DNA of 64,000 bases, from NCBI RefSeq assembly GCF_041438805.1, contig NZ_CP109190.1, forward strand, positions 5,952,001-6,016,000, in the 5' to 3' direction. Of the stretch, positions 55,843 through 64,000 are shown piece by piece. The notes beneath the pieces are model-generated. The model searched no databases. It was not told the origin of the DNA and saw only the letters and a program-made list of their open reading frames with translations. Made by a program: the position numbers and the translations under genes. Positions within the stretch are counted from its first letter, which is position 1. Every line of letters starts with the position of its first letter. This DNA is from Streptomyces sp. NBC_01707 (lineage in GTDB: Bacteria; Actinomycetota; Actinomycetes; Streptomycetales; Streptomycetaceae).

Positions 55843-56451
55843 ATGGAAACGCCCCCTCCCCAGACCGAATCCACCACGCCCACCGAGGCGGACATCGCCG
55901 CGTTCCAGCAGCAGCTCGGCCGCCCGCCGCGTGGACTGCGTGCGATCGCGCACCGCTGCCCGTGCGGCAACCCGGACGTGGTGGAGACGCAGCCGCGGCT
56001 GGAGGACGGTACGCCGTTCCCGACGACGTACTACCTGACGTGCCCGCGCGCGGCGTCCGCGATCGGAACGCTGGAGGCGAACGGCGTCATGAAGGAGATG
56101 ACGGAGCGTCTGGCCACGGACCCGGAGCTGGCGGCGGCATACCGCAACGCGCACGAGGACTACATCGCCCGGCGTGACGCGATCGAGGTGCTGGAGGGCT
56201 TCCCCAGCGCGGGGGGCATGCCGGACCGGGTGAAGTGTCTGCATGTACTGGTCGGGCACTCGCTGGCGGCGGGACCGGGCGTGAATCCGCTGGGGGACGA
56301 GGCGATTGCGATGCTGCCGGAGTGGTGGCGCAAGGGGCCGTGCGTGACGCCGTGCGAACCCGCGCCCGAGTCCGGCACGTCAACCCCGTCCGGCGACCCC
56401 GGACCGGGTTCCGGGGCGGATCCCCGAGCATCACGACAGGAGCGCCCATGA
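55843..56451 (+). CDS. DUF501 family protein
   Basis: A 202-aa protein whose central 165 residues match DUF501: ADIAAFQQQLGRPPRGLRAI, then HRCPCGNPDVVETQPRLEDG with two cysteines, PFPTTYYLTCPRAASAIGTL, VKCLHVLVGHSLAAGPGVNP and LPEWW. The conserved Cys (CPCG, TCP, KCLH) and His suggest a metal site. The C-terminal 30 residues (Pro/Ser/Gly-rich) are variable. The family is almost always encoded between enolase/divIC and ppx in actinobacteria, but its role is unknown. Its stop overlaps the ppx ATG (ATGA). Confidence 0.9.
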   Translation: METPPPQTESTTPTEADIAAFQQQLGRPPRGLRAIAHRCPCGNPDVVETQPRLEDGTPFPTTYYLTCPRAASAIGTLEANGVMKEMTERLATDPELAAAYRNAHEDYIARRDAIEVLEGFPSAGGMPDRVKCLHVLVGHSLAAGPGVNPLGDEAIAMLPEWWRKGPCVTPCEPAPESGTSTPSGDPGPGSGADPRASRQERP

Positions 56452-57389
56452 CCCGCGTCGCCGCCATCGACTGCGGTACCAACTCGATCCGGCTGCTCGT
56501 CGCCGACGCCGACCCGGCCACCGGTGAGCTCATCGAGCTCGACCGGCGGATGGAGATCGTCCGGCTCGGCCAGGGCGTGGACCGCACCGGCAGGCTCGCC
56601 CCCGACGCGCTCGAGCGGACCTTCGCCGCCTGCCGCCGGTACGCGGCCGTCATCAAGGAGCACGGCGCGGAGAAGCTCCGCTTCGTCGCCACCTCCGCCT
56701 CCCGCGACGCGGAGAACAGGGACGAGTTCGTCCGCGGCGTGCTGGACATCCTCGGCGTCGAGCCCGAGGTGATCAGCGGCGACCAGGAGGCGGAGTTCTC
56801 CTTCGAGGGCGCCACCAAGGAGCTCGCGGGCCGGGACCATCTCGCCAAGCCGTACCTGGTGGTCGACATCGGCGGTGGTTCCACCGAGTTCGTCGTCGGC
56901 GACGACCGGGTGCTGGCCGCGCGGTCCGTGGACATCGGCTGCGTACGGATGACGGAGCGCCACCTCGTACGCGACGGTGTCGTCACCGATCCGCCCACGC
57001 TGGGTCAGATCACCGCCATCCGCGCGGACATCGACGCCGCCCTGGACCTCGCCGAGGAGAGCGTCCCGCTCACCGAGGCCGCCACGCTCGTCGGCCTCGC
57101 CGGCACCGTCACCACCGTGGCCGCGATCGCGCTGGGACTGCAGGAGTACGACTCCGAGGCGATCCACCACTCCCGGATCTCCTTCGAGCAGGTCCAGGAG
57201 ATCACCGGGCGGCTCGTGGCCTCGACCCACGCCGAGCGCGCCGCGATCCCCGCGATGCACCCGGGACGCGTCGACGTGATCACCTCAGGGGCGCTCGTCC
57301 TGCTGGCCGTGATGAAGCGGACCGGGGCCCGCGAGGTCGTCGTCAGCGAGCACGACATCCTGGACGGAATCGGCTGGTCGATCGCCTAG
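56448..57389 (+). CDS. ppx: Ppx/GppA exopolyphosphatase-type phosphatase
   Basis: A 313-aa ASKHA-fold phosphatase that removes terminal phosphate from polyphosphate or converts pppGpp to ppGpp. Phosphate 1 motif AAIDCGTNSIRLLVAD at the start, the Glu-containing VISGDQEAEFSFEG, phosphate 2 YLVVDIGGGSTEFVVG, and the adenosine-type LVGLAGTVTTVAAIALGL are complete; only the two core domains are present, not the long E. coli C-terminus. AGGAG is five bases before ATG 56448, which overlaps the DUF501 stop. The choice between polyphosphatase and guanosine pentaphosphatase cannot be made from sequence. Confidence 0.92.
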   Translation: MTRVAAIDCGTNSIRLLVADADPATGELIELDRRMEIVRLGQGVDRTGRLAPDALERTFAACRRYAAVIKEHGAEKLRFVATSASRDAENRDEFVRGVLDILGVEPEVISGDQEAEFSFEGATKELAGRDHLAKPYLVVDIGGGSTEFVVGDDRVLAARSVDIGCVRMTERHLVRDGVVTDPPTLGQITAIRADIDAALDLAEESVPLTEAATLVGLAGTVTTVAAIALGLQEYDSEAIHHSRISFEQVQEITGRLVASTHAERAAIPAMHPGRVDVITSGALVLLAVMKRTGAREVVVSEHDILDGIGWSIA

Positions 57390-57526
57390 GCGAGGCGGCC
57401 GGGCGGGGGTGCGTACGGGCGCGGCAGGTGACACGCTCATGCGCACTCCCGCCTGCACTTTTGAGCCTCCGTCGGCTCACCGTGGACCCTTCGCGGCCCC
57501 CCTCCGGGGACACGCCACGACGAAGT
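57390..57526. other. Intergenic region, 5' part
   Basis: The 463 bases 57390-57852 between ppx and ndh contain no credible gene; short open frames lack coding bias. This part holds only GC-rich sequence with CCGGGCGGGGG and no strong hairpin. Beyond it is the Rex box at 57527, and then 300 bases of leader up to the ndh ATG. Confidence 0.4.
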
Positions 57527-57544
57527 TCGTGAACTTCTTCACAA
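57527..57544. promoter_or_regulatory. Rex operator (ROP) upstream of ndh
   Basis: TCGTGAACTTCTTCACAA matches the known Rex consensus TTGTGAANNNNTTCACAA at 13 of 14 fixed positions (T replaced by C at the second base). It lies about 310 bp before the ndh ATG. Rex represses respiratory genes when NADH/NAD+ is low and lets go when NADH is high, so this site would tie NDH-2 to redox state. From memory, S. coelicolor ndh is a known or predicted Rex target. Confidence 0.88.
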
Positions 57545-57852
57545 GGAATTCGGCACTCCGGACCACACTTCTGCTCCGTACGGGCTTCCATGGCCGCCGA
57601 CGGGTCCGCCTGCCGCGCATGCGGGACGGTTTCGAGTGTGTTTCGAGGGGGCGGGTGAACGGGGTGGTCCACCGCGCTCGGGGGGCTCAAGGGCCTGCTC
57701 ACAAGCGGTGAACAACGTTCGCCGCGGCACGGTGGTTCCCCCGCACCGCCATGACCTCGGTCACGTGGGCGGCGAAGTGTAGCAGAGGGTCGGGGATACC
57801 TTGTGAAGGGGCTCACGAGCGTGCCCCCCGGGTGGGGTGGATACTCGATGGC

Positions 57853-59238
57853 ATGAGCACCACGGAGCGTCCCAGGATCCTCGTAGTAGGCGGTGGGTAC
57901 GTAGGCCTGTACGCAGCTCGGCGCATTCTGAAGAAGATGCGCTACGGCGAGGCGACCGTCACGGTCGTCGACCCCCGGTCGTACATGACCTACCAGCCCT
58001 TCCTCCCCGAAGCCGCCGCCGGCAGCATCTCGCCTCGGCATGTCGTCGTCCCGCTGCGACGCGTACTGCCGAAGGCCGAGGTTCTCACCGGCCGCGTCAC
58101 GACCATCGATCAGGACCGCAAGGTCGCCACGGTCGCGCCGCTCGTCGGCGAGGCCTACGAGCTGCCCTTCGACTACCTGGTCATCGCGATGGGCGCGGTC
58201 TCCCGCACCTTCCCGATCCCCGGCCTGGCCGAACAGGGCATCGGCATGAAGGGCATCGAGGAGGCCATCGGCCTGCGCAACCACGTTCTCGAGCAGCTGG
58301 ACAAGGCCGACTCGACGACCGATGAGGACGTCCGCCGCAGGGCGTTGACGTTCGTCTTCGTGGGCGGCGGCTTCGCCGGTGCGGAAACCATCGGCGAGGT
58401 CGAGGACATGGCCCGCGACGCGGCGAAGTACTACACGAGCGTGAAGCGCGAGGACATGCGCTTCATCCTCGTCGACGCCGCCGACAAGATCCTTCCCGAG
58501 GTCGGCCCGAAGCTGGGCACCTGGGGCCGGGAGCACCTGGAGTCCCGTGGTGTCGAGGTCTTCCTCTCGACCTCCATGGACTCCTGCGTCGACGGTCACG
58601 TCGTCCTGAAGAACGGCCTCGAGGTCGACTCCAACACCATCGTGTGGACGGCCGGCGTGAAGCCGAACCCGGCGCTGGCCCGCTTCGGCCTGCCGCTCGG
58701 CCCGCGCGGTCACGTGGACACCTCCGAGAAGCTTCAGGTGCAGGGCACCGACTACATCTGGGCCGCGGGCGACAACGCCCAGGTTCCGGACATGGTCGGC
58801 CGCAAGGCCGGTAACCCGAACGCCTGGTGCCCGCCGAACGCCCAGCACGCACTGCGTCAGGCCAAGGTCCTCGGCGACAACGTCATCTCCGGGATGCGCG
58901 GCTTCCCGCAGAAGGACTACAGCCACGCCAACAAGGGTGCGGTCGCCGGTCTCGGCCTGCACAAGGGCGTCGCGATGATCGTCATGGGCAAGATGAAGAT
59001 CAAGCTCAAGGGCCGTCTCGCCTGGTACATGCACCGTGGCTACCACGGCATGGCGATGCCGACGTGGAACCGTAAGATCCGGATCTTCGCCGACTGGACC
59101 CTTGCGATGTTCCTCAAGCGCGAGGTCGTCTCGCTCGGCGCCATGGAGACGCCGCGCGAGGAGTTCTACGAGGCCGCCAAGCCGGCTCCGGCTCCGGCCG
59201 CCGCCAAGGCCGAGGGCGAGAAGGCCAACGCCTCCTAG
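57853..59238 (+). CDS. ndh: Type II NADH dehydrogenase (NDH-2)
   Basis: A 461-aa peripheral membrane flavoprotein that passes electrons from NADH to menaquinone without pumping protons. FAD loop ILVVGGGYVGLYAARRILKK, NADH loop FVFVGGGFAGAETIGEVEDM and FAD-binding IWAAGDNAQVPD are in the normal order; TAGVKPNP and AWCPPNAQHALRQAKVLGDN (quinone region) are typical. The C-terminus has the amphipathic GRLAWYMHRGYHGMAMPTWN and a low-complexity Ala/Pro/Lys tail. ATG 57853 is the start at the conserved part. It is monocistronic, followed by two hairpins, with the Rex box in front. Confidence 0.96.
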   Translation: MSTTERPRILVVGGGYVGLYAARRILKKMRYGEATVTVVDPRSYMTYQPFLPEAAAGSISPRHVVVPLRRVLPKAEVLTGRVTTIDQDRKVATVAPLVGEAYELPFDYLVIAMGAVSRTFPIPGLAEQGIGMKGIEEAIGLRNHVLEQLDKADSTTDEDVRRRALTFVFVGGGFAGAETIGEVEDMARDAAKYYTSVKREDMRFILVDAADKILPEVGPKLGTWGREHLESRGVEVFLSTSMDSCVDGHVVLKNGLEVDSNTIVWTAGVKPNPALARFGLPLGPRGHVDTSEKLQVQGTDYIWAAGDNAQVPDMVGRKAGNPNAWCPPNAQHALRQAKVLGDNVISGMRGFPQKDYSHANKGAVAGLGLHKGVAMIVMGKMKIKLKGRLAWYMHRGYHGMAMPTWNRKIRIFADWTLAMFLKREVVSLGAMETPREEFYEAAKPAPAPAAAKAEGEKANAS

Positions 59239-59244
59239 TCCACC

Positions 59245-59324
59245 CGCGGATGCTCGCATCCGCGCAGCTTGTGCATGACCCCGAAGGGGCCGTCCGCCAT
59301 CCGTGGTGCGGGCGGCCCCTTCGG
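59245..59324 (+). terminator. Double terminator after ndh
   Basis: Hairpin 1: CGCGGATG/CATCCGCG (59245-59252, 59257-59264, 4-base loop). Hairpin 2: CCGAAGGGGCCGTCCGC and GCGGGCGGCCCCTTCGG (59281-59297, 59308-59324; 17 bp, 1-2 mismatches, 10-base loop). Together they isolate ndh from the next gene. Confidence 0.9.
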
Positions 59325-59480
59325 CGTCCCCGGGGAGGGCCGGCCCTCCGACCCGTAAGTGCGTGTGAACTACAGGTATTTTGCCGATCCATTGCGCCGC
59401 TACGGGATGGCGTTGGCGCCGGAGAGTGTTGACCGGGGTGTACCTCGTCGTGGCACCACGGGTGCAGGGCGTGGTTCACG

Positions 59481-59510
59481 GCATGTTTGGGCATGTTCGG
59501 GCACGTTGGG
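59481..59510. promoter_or_regulatory. Three 10-bp direct repeats before the cyclopropane-synthase-like gene
   Basis: GCATGTTTGG, GCATGTTCGG and GCACGTTGGG lie head to tail at 59481-59510, 26 bases before the ATG at 59536. One repeat per helical turn puts all on the same face of the DNA. Looks like an operator for a regulator that binds direct repeats. The remainder of the 297-bp region 59239-59535 holds the ndh terminators. Confidence 0.6.
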
Positions 59511-59535
59511 AAACACCATCACGGAGGTGTACGCC

Positions 59536-60840
59536 ATGGCAGACGCCGCGTTGCGGCTGACCGCTCTCGCCGAGGAGTTGCTGGGAGAACCCGTACCGGT
59601 CCGGATCCGGGCCTGGGACGGCAGTGAATCCGGACCGCCAGGTGCCCCCGTACTCGTCGTCCGGAACCGCCGCGCGCTGCGCCGGCTGCTCTGGAAGCCG
59701 GGCGAACTGGGCCTCGCCCGCGCCTGGGTGGCCGGCGAGCTCGACATCGAAGGCGATCTGTACGAGACCCTGGACCGGATGGCCGGGCTGCTCTGGGAGC
59801 GCGGGGCGGACGCGAAGGACACCGTCCACCCGATCCGGGACCCCAAGGTGCGGGCTGCCGCGCGCGGCCTGCTGCAGCTTGCCGGGCCCTGGCCGCCCCC
59901 GCCCCCGCCCCCCGAGGAGGTCCGCCGCCGCACCGGTCCCCTCCACACCAGGCGCCGCGACAAGGAGGCCATCAGCCACCACTACGACGTGGGCAATGAC
60001 TTCTATGAACTGGTCCTCGGCCCGTCCATGGTCTACTCCTGCGCCTACTGGGAGGACGGCGGCAGCCTGGAGGACGCCCAGCGCGACAAGCTCGACCTGG
60101 TCTGCCGCAAGCTAGCCCTGAAGGAGGGCGACCGCCTCCTCGACGTCGGCTGCGGCTGGGGCTCCATGGCCATGCACGCGGCTCGCGAGTACGGCGCCCA
60201 GGTCACCGGAGTGACCCTCTCCACCGAGCAGGCCGCGTTCGCCCGCAAGCGCATCGCCGAAGAGGGGCTGACGGACCGGATCGAGATCCGGGTCCAGGAC
60301 TACCGGGACGTCAGGGACGGCCCCTACGACGCCATCTCGTCGATCGGCATGGCCGAACACGTCGGTTCGGTCCGCTACCGCGAATACGCAGACAGCCTCT
60401 ACGCACTGCTCAGGCCCGGCGGCCGGCTGCTCAACCACCAGATCGCCCGCCGTCCCGAGAAGGACGAGTCCGCGTACCACGTGGACGAGTTCATCGACGC
60501 GTACGTCTTCCCGGACGGCGAACTCGCGCCGGTGGGCCGGACCGTCGCAACGCTCGAGGAAGCGGGCTTCGAGGCCCGCGACGTCGAGTCGATCCGCGAA
60601 CACTACGCACTGACCCTGCGCCGTTGGGTCGCCAACCTGGAGAAGCACTGGGACCGCGCCGTCACCATGACCTCGCCCGGCCGGGCCAGGGTCTGGCGGC
60701 TCTACATGGCGGCCTCCGCGCTCTCCTTCGAGCACAACAAGATCGGCGTCAACCAGATCCTCGTGGTGCGTCCCATGGACGGCGGGGCGTCCCGGATGCC
60801 GTTGCGAGCCCGCGAATGGAAGGCCTCCGCGGCCGACTGA
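59536..60840 (+). CDS. Cyclopropane-fatty-acyl-phospholipid synthase-like methyltransferase
   Basis: A 434-aa SAM enzyme of the CFA/mycolic-acid cyclopropane family. N-terminal lipid-binding domain (LRLTALAEELLGEPVPVRIR, LARAWVAGELDIEGDLYETL), the marker DKEAISHHYDVGNDFYELVL, SAM motif I DRLLDVGCGWGSMAMHAARE, and the active-site Glu region SSIGMAEHVGSVRYREYADS, then HVDEFIDAYVFPDGELAPVG are in order. A 6-Pro run (WPPPPPPPEE) lies between the two domains. It probably methylates or cyclopropanates unsaturated membrane phospholipids. GGAGG precedes ATG 59536 by eight bases. Confidence 0.92.
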   Translation: MADAALRLTALAEELLGEPVPVRIRAWDGSESGPPGAPVLVVRNRRALRRLLWKPGELGLARAWVAGELDIEGDLYETLDRMAGLLWERGADAKDTVHPIRDPKVRAAARGLLQLAGPWPPPPPPPEEVRRRTGPLHTRRRDKEAISHHYDVGNDFYELVLGPSMVYSCAYWEDGGSLEDAQRDKLDLVCRKLALKEGDRLLDVGCGWGSMAMHAAREYGAQVTGVTLSTEQAAFARKRIAEEGLTDRIEIRVQDYRDVRDGPYDAISSIGMAEHVGSVRYREYADSLYALLRPGGRLLNHQIARRPEKDESAYHVDEFIDAYVFPDGELAPVGRTVATLEEAGFEARDVESIREHYALTLRRWVANLEKHWDRAVTMTSPGRARVWRLYMAASALSFEHNKIGVNQILVVRPMDGGASRMPLRAREWKASAAD

Positions 60841-60857
60841 TCGCGTACGAACGCGGA

Positions 60858-60900
60858 GAGGGCCGGTACCCGCAGCTCCAGCTTGCGGGTACCGGCCCTC
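60858..60900. terminator. Bidirectional terminator after the cyclopropane-synthase-like gene
   Basis: GAGGGCCGGTACCCGCA and TGCGGGTACCGGCCCTC are exact complements (17 bp) with a 9-base loop, between genes that converge (60840 and 60934). Confidence 0.95.
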
Positions 60901-60933
60901 CGTATCAGGGGCCGGCCGTCAGCGGCTCACTCG

Positions 60934-63459
60934 TCACTCCGTCTTGATCGCCGTCAGCATGTTCAGCTTCGCCGCGCTGCGGGCCGGCCAGAGCGAGGCC
61001 AGTACGCCCACCAGCGCTGCCAGCACCAGGAAGACCGCGATCCGGTCCCACGGGATCACCAGGGCGTAGCCCGGGATGGCTGAGGCCAGCGTCCGGCCGA
61101 TCGCCCAGCCGAGGAACGTACCGAGTGCGACACCGATCACCGCACCGAAGACCGAGATGACCACGGCCTCCAGCCGGATCATGCGCTTGACCTTGCGCCG
61201 GTCCAGCCCGATCGCCCGCAGCATGCCGATCTCCTGCTGGCGCTCGAAGACCGACATCGCCAGGGTGTTGACGACCCCGAGCACCGCGATGATCAGGGCC
61301 ATCGCCAACAGCCCGTACATGATGTTCAGCGCCGTGCTGACGAAGCCGCCGAACATGTCCCTGATGTCCTGACGGTCCATCACGGACATCGCCGGGTTGT
61401 CACCCAGGGCGTCGACCACGGCCTGCTCGTTGGCCTTCGACGCGCCACCGTCCGTCTTCAGCCAGATCTCGCGGATGTCCGGGCGGCTCTGGTGCGCGTC
61501 CAGGATGTTCTTCGGCATCAGGACGGGCGAGAGGAACTCGTTCTCCTTGTAGACCGCGCCGACCTTCAGGGTGCCCTTCTTGTCGTCGTCGTACGTCACC
61601 GGGAGCGAGGTGCCGGGCTTCCACCCGTTGGACTTCGCGGTCTTGTCGCCGACGGCGATCTCGCCGTCGGCGAGCGAATCCAGTGAACCGGAGACCGTCT
61701 TCACGGAGAAGACCTTCTGCACCTCGCCCGGCGTCACCCCGGACGCCGCGTGGTAGGTGCCCTCGACCCTGATGGAGGCCGCCTGCTGGGGCGAGACCGC
61801 GGAGACGGCGTCGGACTTCTCCAGGGCGGTGAGCGCGGACTCGTCGAGCGAGTCGCCGCTCGCCATCGAGATCATGTAGTCGGCCTTGATGTTGTCCGTC
61901 GTCATCCGGTCGACGGCCTGGCCGAGCGTGACGCCGAGCACCGAGATGCCGGTGACCAGGGTGAGGCCGATCGCGAGCGCGGAGGCAGTGGCTCCGGTAC
62001 GCCGGGGGTTACGGACCGCGTTCTGCGCGGCCAGCTTGCCCGAGACGCCGAACAGCTTCTGCAGCAGCGGCCGCACCAGCGCGATGACCGGCCGCGACAG
62101 CAGCGGGATCAGCACGATGACACCGATCAGCGCCACGAAGGCGCCGGCTCCGATGATCGTCCGGCCGTCCGAACCGGCCGCCGCACCCGCGACGATCCCG
62201 GCCGCACCGAGCAGGGTGAGTACCCCGCCGATCGAGTTCCGCACGACCAGCGACTTGGTGGTGGCCACCGCGTGGACGCTGCTCATCGCGGCCACCGGCG
62301 CGATCTTCGCGGCGCGGCGGGCGGGCAGCCAGGCGGCCAGCACGGTGATCAGGATGCCGACGCCGAGCGCGGCACCGATCGCGACGGGGGAGACCACCAA
62401 CGGACCGGCCGGGATCTTTCCGCCGATCACGCTCATCGCCGAGCGCAGTCCGGTGGCGAGGCCGATACCGAGCACGAAGCCGATCACCGAGGCGAGCGCG
62501 CCGACGACGGCCGCTTCGAGGAGCACGGACCGTTTGACCTGGCGGCGGGAGGCGCCGACGGCGCGCAGCAACGCCAGTTCCTTGGTGCGCTGGGCGACCA
62601 GCATGGTGAACGTGTTGGCGATCAGGAAGATGCCGACGAACAGGGCGATGGCGGCGAACGCGAGCAGCATCGTGTTGAGGTTGCCCAGGCCGTCCTCGAT
62701 CTGCTTCGCCTGGTCATCGGCGAGGACCTTGCCGGTCCTGGCGGTGGCGTCCTCGGGCAGCAGCGGCTCCACCGCGTCCAGCAGTTTCTGGTCGGAGGCA
62801 CCGGCCGCGGCCGTGACGGTGACGTCCTGGAACCAGCCGGGCTTCAGATAGAGCTGCTGGGCGACCGAGGTGTCGAAGAGGACCAGGCTGCCGCCCGCGT
62901 TGACCGCGCCGTCCTCCGTGGTGAAGATCCCGGAGAGGGTGTACTCCTTCACCGGCCCGTTCGTGGCGACCCTGACCCGGTCGCCGACCTCGTACGCGCC
63001 CTTCTTCGCGGTCTCCTTGTCGAGTGCGATCCGGCTGTCACCGACCGGGCCCGTGCCGTCGACGAAGGTGTACGAGGCGTCCTTGCCGTTCGCGCCGGGG
63101 GCGAAGTTGCCACCGGTGTTGGACCAGCCGTTGCCGATCAGCTTGCCGCCCGGGTCGGCCACCCCGGCGAAGCCGGACACCCGGCCGGTGGCAGCGGCCA
63201 CCCCGTCCAGGGACCGGATCTTCTTCAGGGTGGCCGCGTCGATGCCGGACGTCTTTTCGTCGCGTCGGTCGGCGTGGGTGGTGACGGCCACGGCGACGTC
63301 GTCGTAGCTCTTCGCCGACTGGTTGCGGAAGGCGTTGCCGAGGGTGTCGGTGAAGACCAGGGTGCCGGAGACGAAGGCCACACCGAGCATCACGGCGAGC
63401 ACGGTCATCAGCAGCCTGGCCTTGTGCGCGAGCACATTGCGCAGGGCGGTACGGAACAT
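60934..63459 (-). CDS. FtsX-type ABC transporter permease (second paralogue)
   Basis: An 841-aa permease with the same duplicated MacB/FtsX layout as the one at 27787. Visible: N-terminal RLLMTVLAVMLGVAFVSGTL, coupling motif QRTKELALLRAVGASRRQVK, middle segments (GALASVIGFVLGIGLATGL, GILITVLAAWLPARRAAK), and the C-terminal set ALIIAVLGVVNTLAMSVFER with RQQEIGMLRAIGLDRRKVKR. Extracytoplasmic loops between the membrane segments are diverged from the first paralogue, so the transported substrate may differ. The ATPase gene ends 68 bases upstream on the same strand. Confidence 0.93.
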   Translation of the reverse strand: MFRTALRNVLAHKARLLMTVLAVMLGVAFVSGTLVFTDTLGNAFRNQSAKSYDDVAVAVTTHADRRDEKTSGIDAATLKKIRSLDGVAAATGRVSGFAGVADPGGKLIGNGWSNTGGNFAPGANGKDASYTFVDGTGPVGDSRIALDKETAKKGAYEVGDRVRVATNGPVKEYTLSGIFTTEDGAVNAGGSLVLFDTSVAQQLYLKPGWFQDVTVTAAAGASDQKLLDAVEPLLPEDATARTGKVLADDQAKQIEDGLGNLNTMLLAFAAIALFVGIFLIANTFTMLVAQRTKELALLRAVGASRRQVKRSVLLEAAVVGALASVIGFVLGIGLATGLRSAMSVIGGKIPAGPLVVSPVAIGAALGVGILITVLAAWLPARRAAKIAPVAAMSSVHAVATTKSLVVRNSIGGVLTLLGAAGIVAGAAAGSDGRTIIGAGAFVALIGVIVLIPLLSRPVIALVRPLLQKLFGVSGKLAAQNAVRNPRRTGATASALAIGLTLVTGISVLGVTLGQAVDRMTTDNIKADYMISMASGDSLDESALTALEKSDAVSAVSPQQAASIRVEGTYHAASGVTPGEVQKVFSVKTVSGSLDSLADGEIAVGDKTAKSNGWKPGTSLPVTYDDDKKGTLKVGAVYKENEFLSPVLMPKNILDAHQSRPDIREIWLKTDGGASKANEQAVVDALGDNPAMSVMDRQDIRDMFGGFVSTALNIMYGLLAMALIIAVLGVVNTLAMSVFERQQEIGMLRAIGLDRRKVKRMIRLEAVVISVFGAVIGVALGTFLGWAIGRTLASAIPGYALVIPWDRIAVFLVLAALVGVLASLWPARSAAKLNMLTAIKTE

Positions 63460-63527
63460 GTCTGTCAGTCCTGGGATGGGGTCCGAAGCGGGGCGGGGAG
63501 GCGGTGGGTGCTCAGCTGGAACGGTGC

Positions 63528-64000
63528 TCAGCTGGTACGGCCCTTGGAGTCGAACGCCTTCATCCGGTCCAGCACCCCGTCCGCGGTGGGACGCACCATC
63601 TGGTCGACGATCGCCCCGTCCGCGAGGAAGATCACCCGGTCCGCGTAGGAGGCGGCGACCGGGTCGTGCGTCACCATCACCACGGTCTGCCCCAGCTCGC
63701 GCACCGAGTTGCGCAGGAAGCCCAGGACTTCGGCGCCGGAGCGGGAGTCCAGGTTCCCGGTCGGCTCGTCACCGAAGATGATCTCCGGCCGTGAGGCCAG
63801 GGCGCGGGCCACCGCGACGCGCTGCTGCTGGCCGCCGGAGAGTTCGGTCGGCCGGTGCTTCAGCCGGTCGGACAGACCCACCATGTCGATCACCCCACGC
63901 AGCCAGTCGGCGTCCGGCTTACGGCCCGCGATGTCCATCGGCAGGGTGATGTTCTCCAGAGCGGTCAGCGTCGGCAGCAGGTTGAACGCCTGGAAGATGA
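63528..64000 (-). CDS. ABC transporter ATP-binding protein, C-terminal part (partial)
   Basis: The gene runs off the right edge: the last 157 codons are inside. They include the Q-loop FQAFNLLPTL, PMDIAGRKPDADWLRGV, signature LSGGQQQRVAVARALASRPE, Walker B IIFGDEPTGNLDSRSGAEVL and H-loop VMVTHDPVAASYADRV, ending ...VLDRMKAFDSKGRTS. Walker A is beyond the window. It pairs with the permease at 60934-63459. It is a close paralogue of the ATPase at 27002-27790, which shares the same C-terminal tail, so the two transporter pairs come from a duplication. Confidence 0.94.
   Translation of the reverse strand, partial: IFQAFNLLPTLTALENITLPMDIAGRKPDADWLRGVIDMVGLSDRLKHRPTELSGGQQQRVAVARALASRPEIIFGDEPTGNLDSRSGAEVLGFLRNSVRELGQTVVMVTHDPVAASYADRVIFLADGAIVDQMVRPTADGVLDRMKAFDSKGRTS

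Noticed and set aside
57409..57711. 100-codon frame between ppx and ndh
   Set aside because: No ribosome site, no coding bias, and it runs across the Rex operator.
59359..59535. Upstream extension of the cyclopropane-synthase-like gene (GTG at 59359)
   Set aside because: The extension runs through the 10-bp repeat array, lacks coding conservation, and ATG 59536 has a clear GGAGG site and begins the conserved part.

Overview
The window is high-GC chromosomal DNA of a Streptomyces (or very close actinomycete). The evidence is strong G/C bias at third codon positions, many GTG and some TTG starts, GGAGG-type ribosome binding sites, and characteristic genes such as rpfA under a ydaO riboswitch, divIC, SUKH/deaminase genes and a Rex site before ndh. 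The gene order (galE-galK ... ppc ... pth-rplY-prs-glmU ... mfd ... mazG-P450-rpfC-rpfA-eno-divIC-DUF501-ppx-ndh) matches, from memory, the conserved core of the S. coelicolor chromosome around SCO3090-SCO3137. There is no prophage, insertion sequence, CRISPR array or rRNA.

Region by region. 1-4.5 kb: end of a galactose operon (galE-galK), a GNAT enzyme, an atypical LuxR-type response regulator, and a MarR repressor divergent from a methyltransferase-VOC operon with two palindromic operators between them. 4.6-6.4 kb: acyl-lipid desaturase plus TetR regulator, translationally coupled, with a long palindrome in front. 6.5-9.8 kb: PEP carboxylase (ppc) and a small membrane protein. 9.9-14.1 kb: the leftward housekeeping set glmU-prs-rplY-pth behind a tRNA-Gln gene. 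14.1-16.5 kb: a frameshifted HTH/LAGLIDADG-like gene and an orphan sensor kinase. 16.5-21.5 kb: the most unusual locus. Two back-to-back transcription units hold a YwqJ-type deaminase, SUKH-3 and SUKH-1 proteins, and an 868-aa protein that joins an Imm35-like domain, a collagen-like linker, a nucleic-acid-deaminase domain and a SUKH-4-like domain. 21.7-30.4 kb: a DivIVA-like coiled-coil protein, a DUF485/solute-symporter pair, a DHA2 drug exporter and a two-gene FtsX-type ABC transporter.

30.7-44 kb: mfd, a TetR/SalK-like divergent pair, a lipoprotein HNH nuclease, a GNAT enzyme, two cell-surface proteins, a solitary N6-methylase-like protein whose catalytic motif is altered, and a membrane protein/Ser-Thr kinase pair. 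44.3-51.4 kb: a YfhO-type glycan membrane protein divergent from a gtrB-like glycosyltransferase and gtrA, then surA-like lipoprotein, mazG and a P450 in close succession. 51.5-64 kb: two resuscitation-promoting-factor muralytic enzymes (the second behind a c-di-AMP riboswitch), enolase, divIC, DUF501, Ppx/GppA phosphatase, NDH-2 behind a Rex operator, a cyclopropane-synthase-like methyltransferase behind three 10-bp repeats, and a second FtsX-type ABC transporter that is a close paralogue, in inverted orientation, of the one at 27-30 kb.

Themes: central metabolism and translation housekeeping; cell-wall growth and resuscitation (rpf, divIC, DivIVA-like, glycosyltransferases); redox and second-messenger control visible in DNA (Rex box, ydaO); and an immunity/deaminase locus that looks like a conflict or self-sensing system without an obvious secretion partner. 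Functional calls rest on motif reading and family knowledge only; no database search was run.
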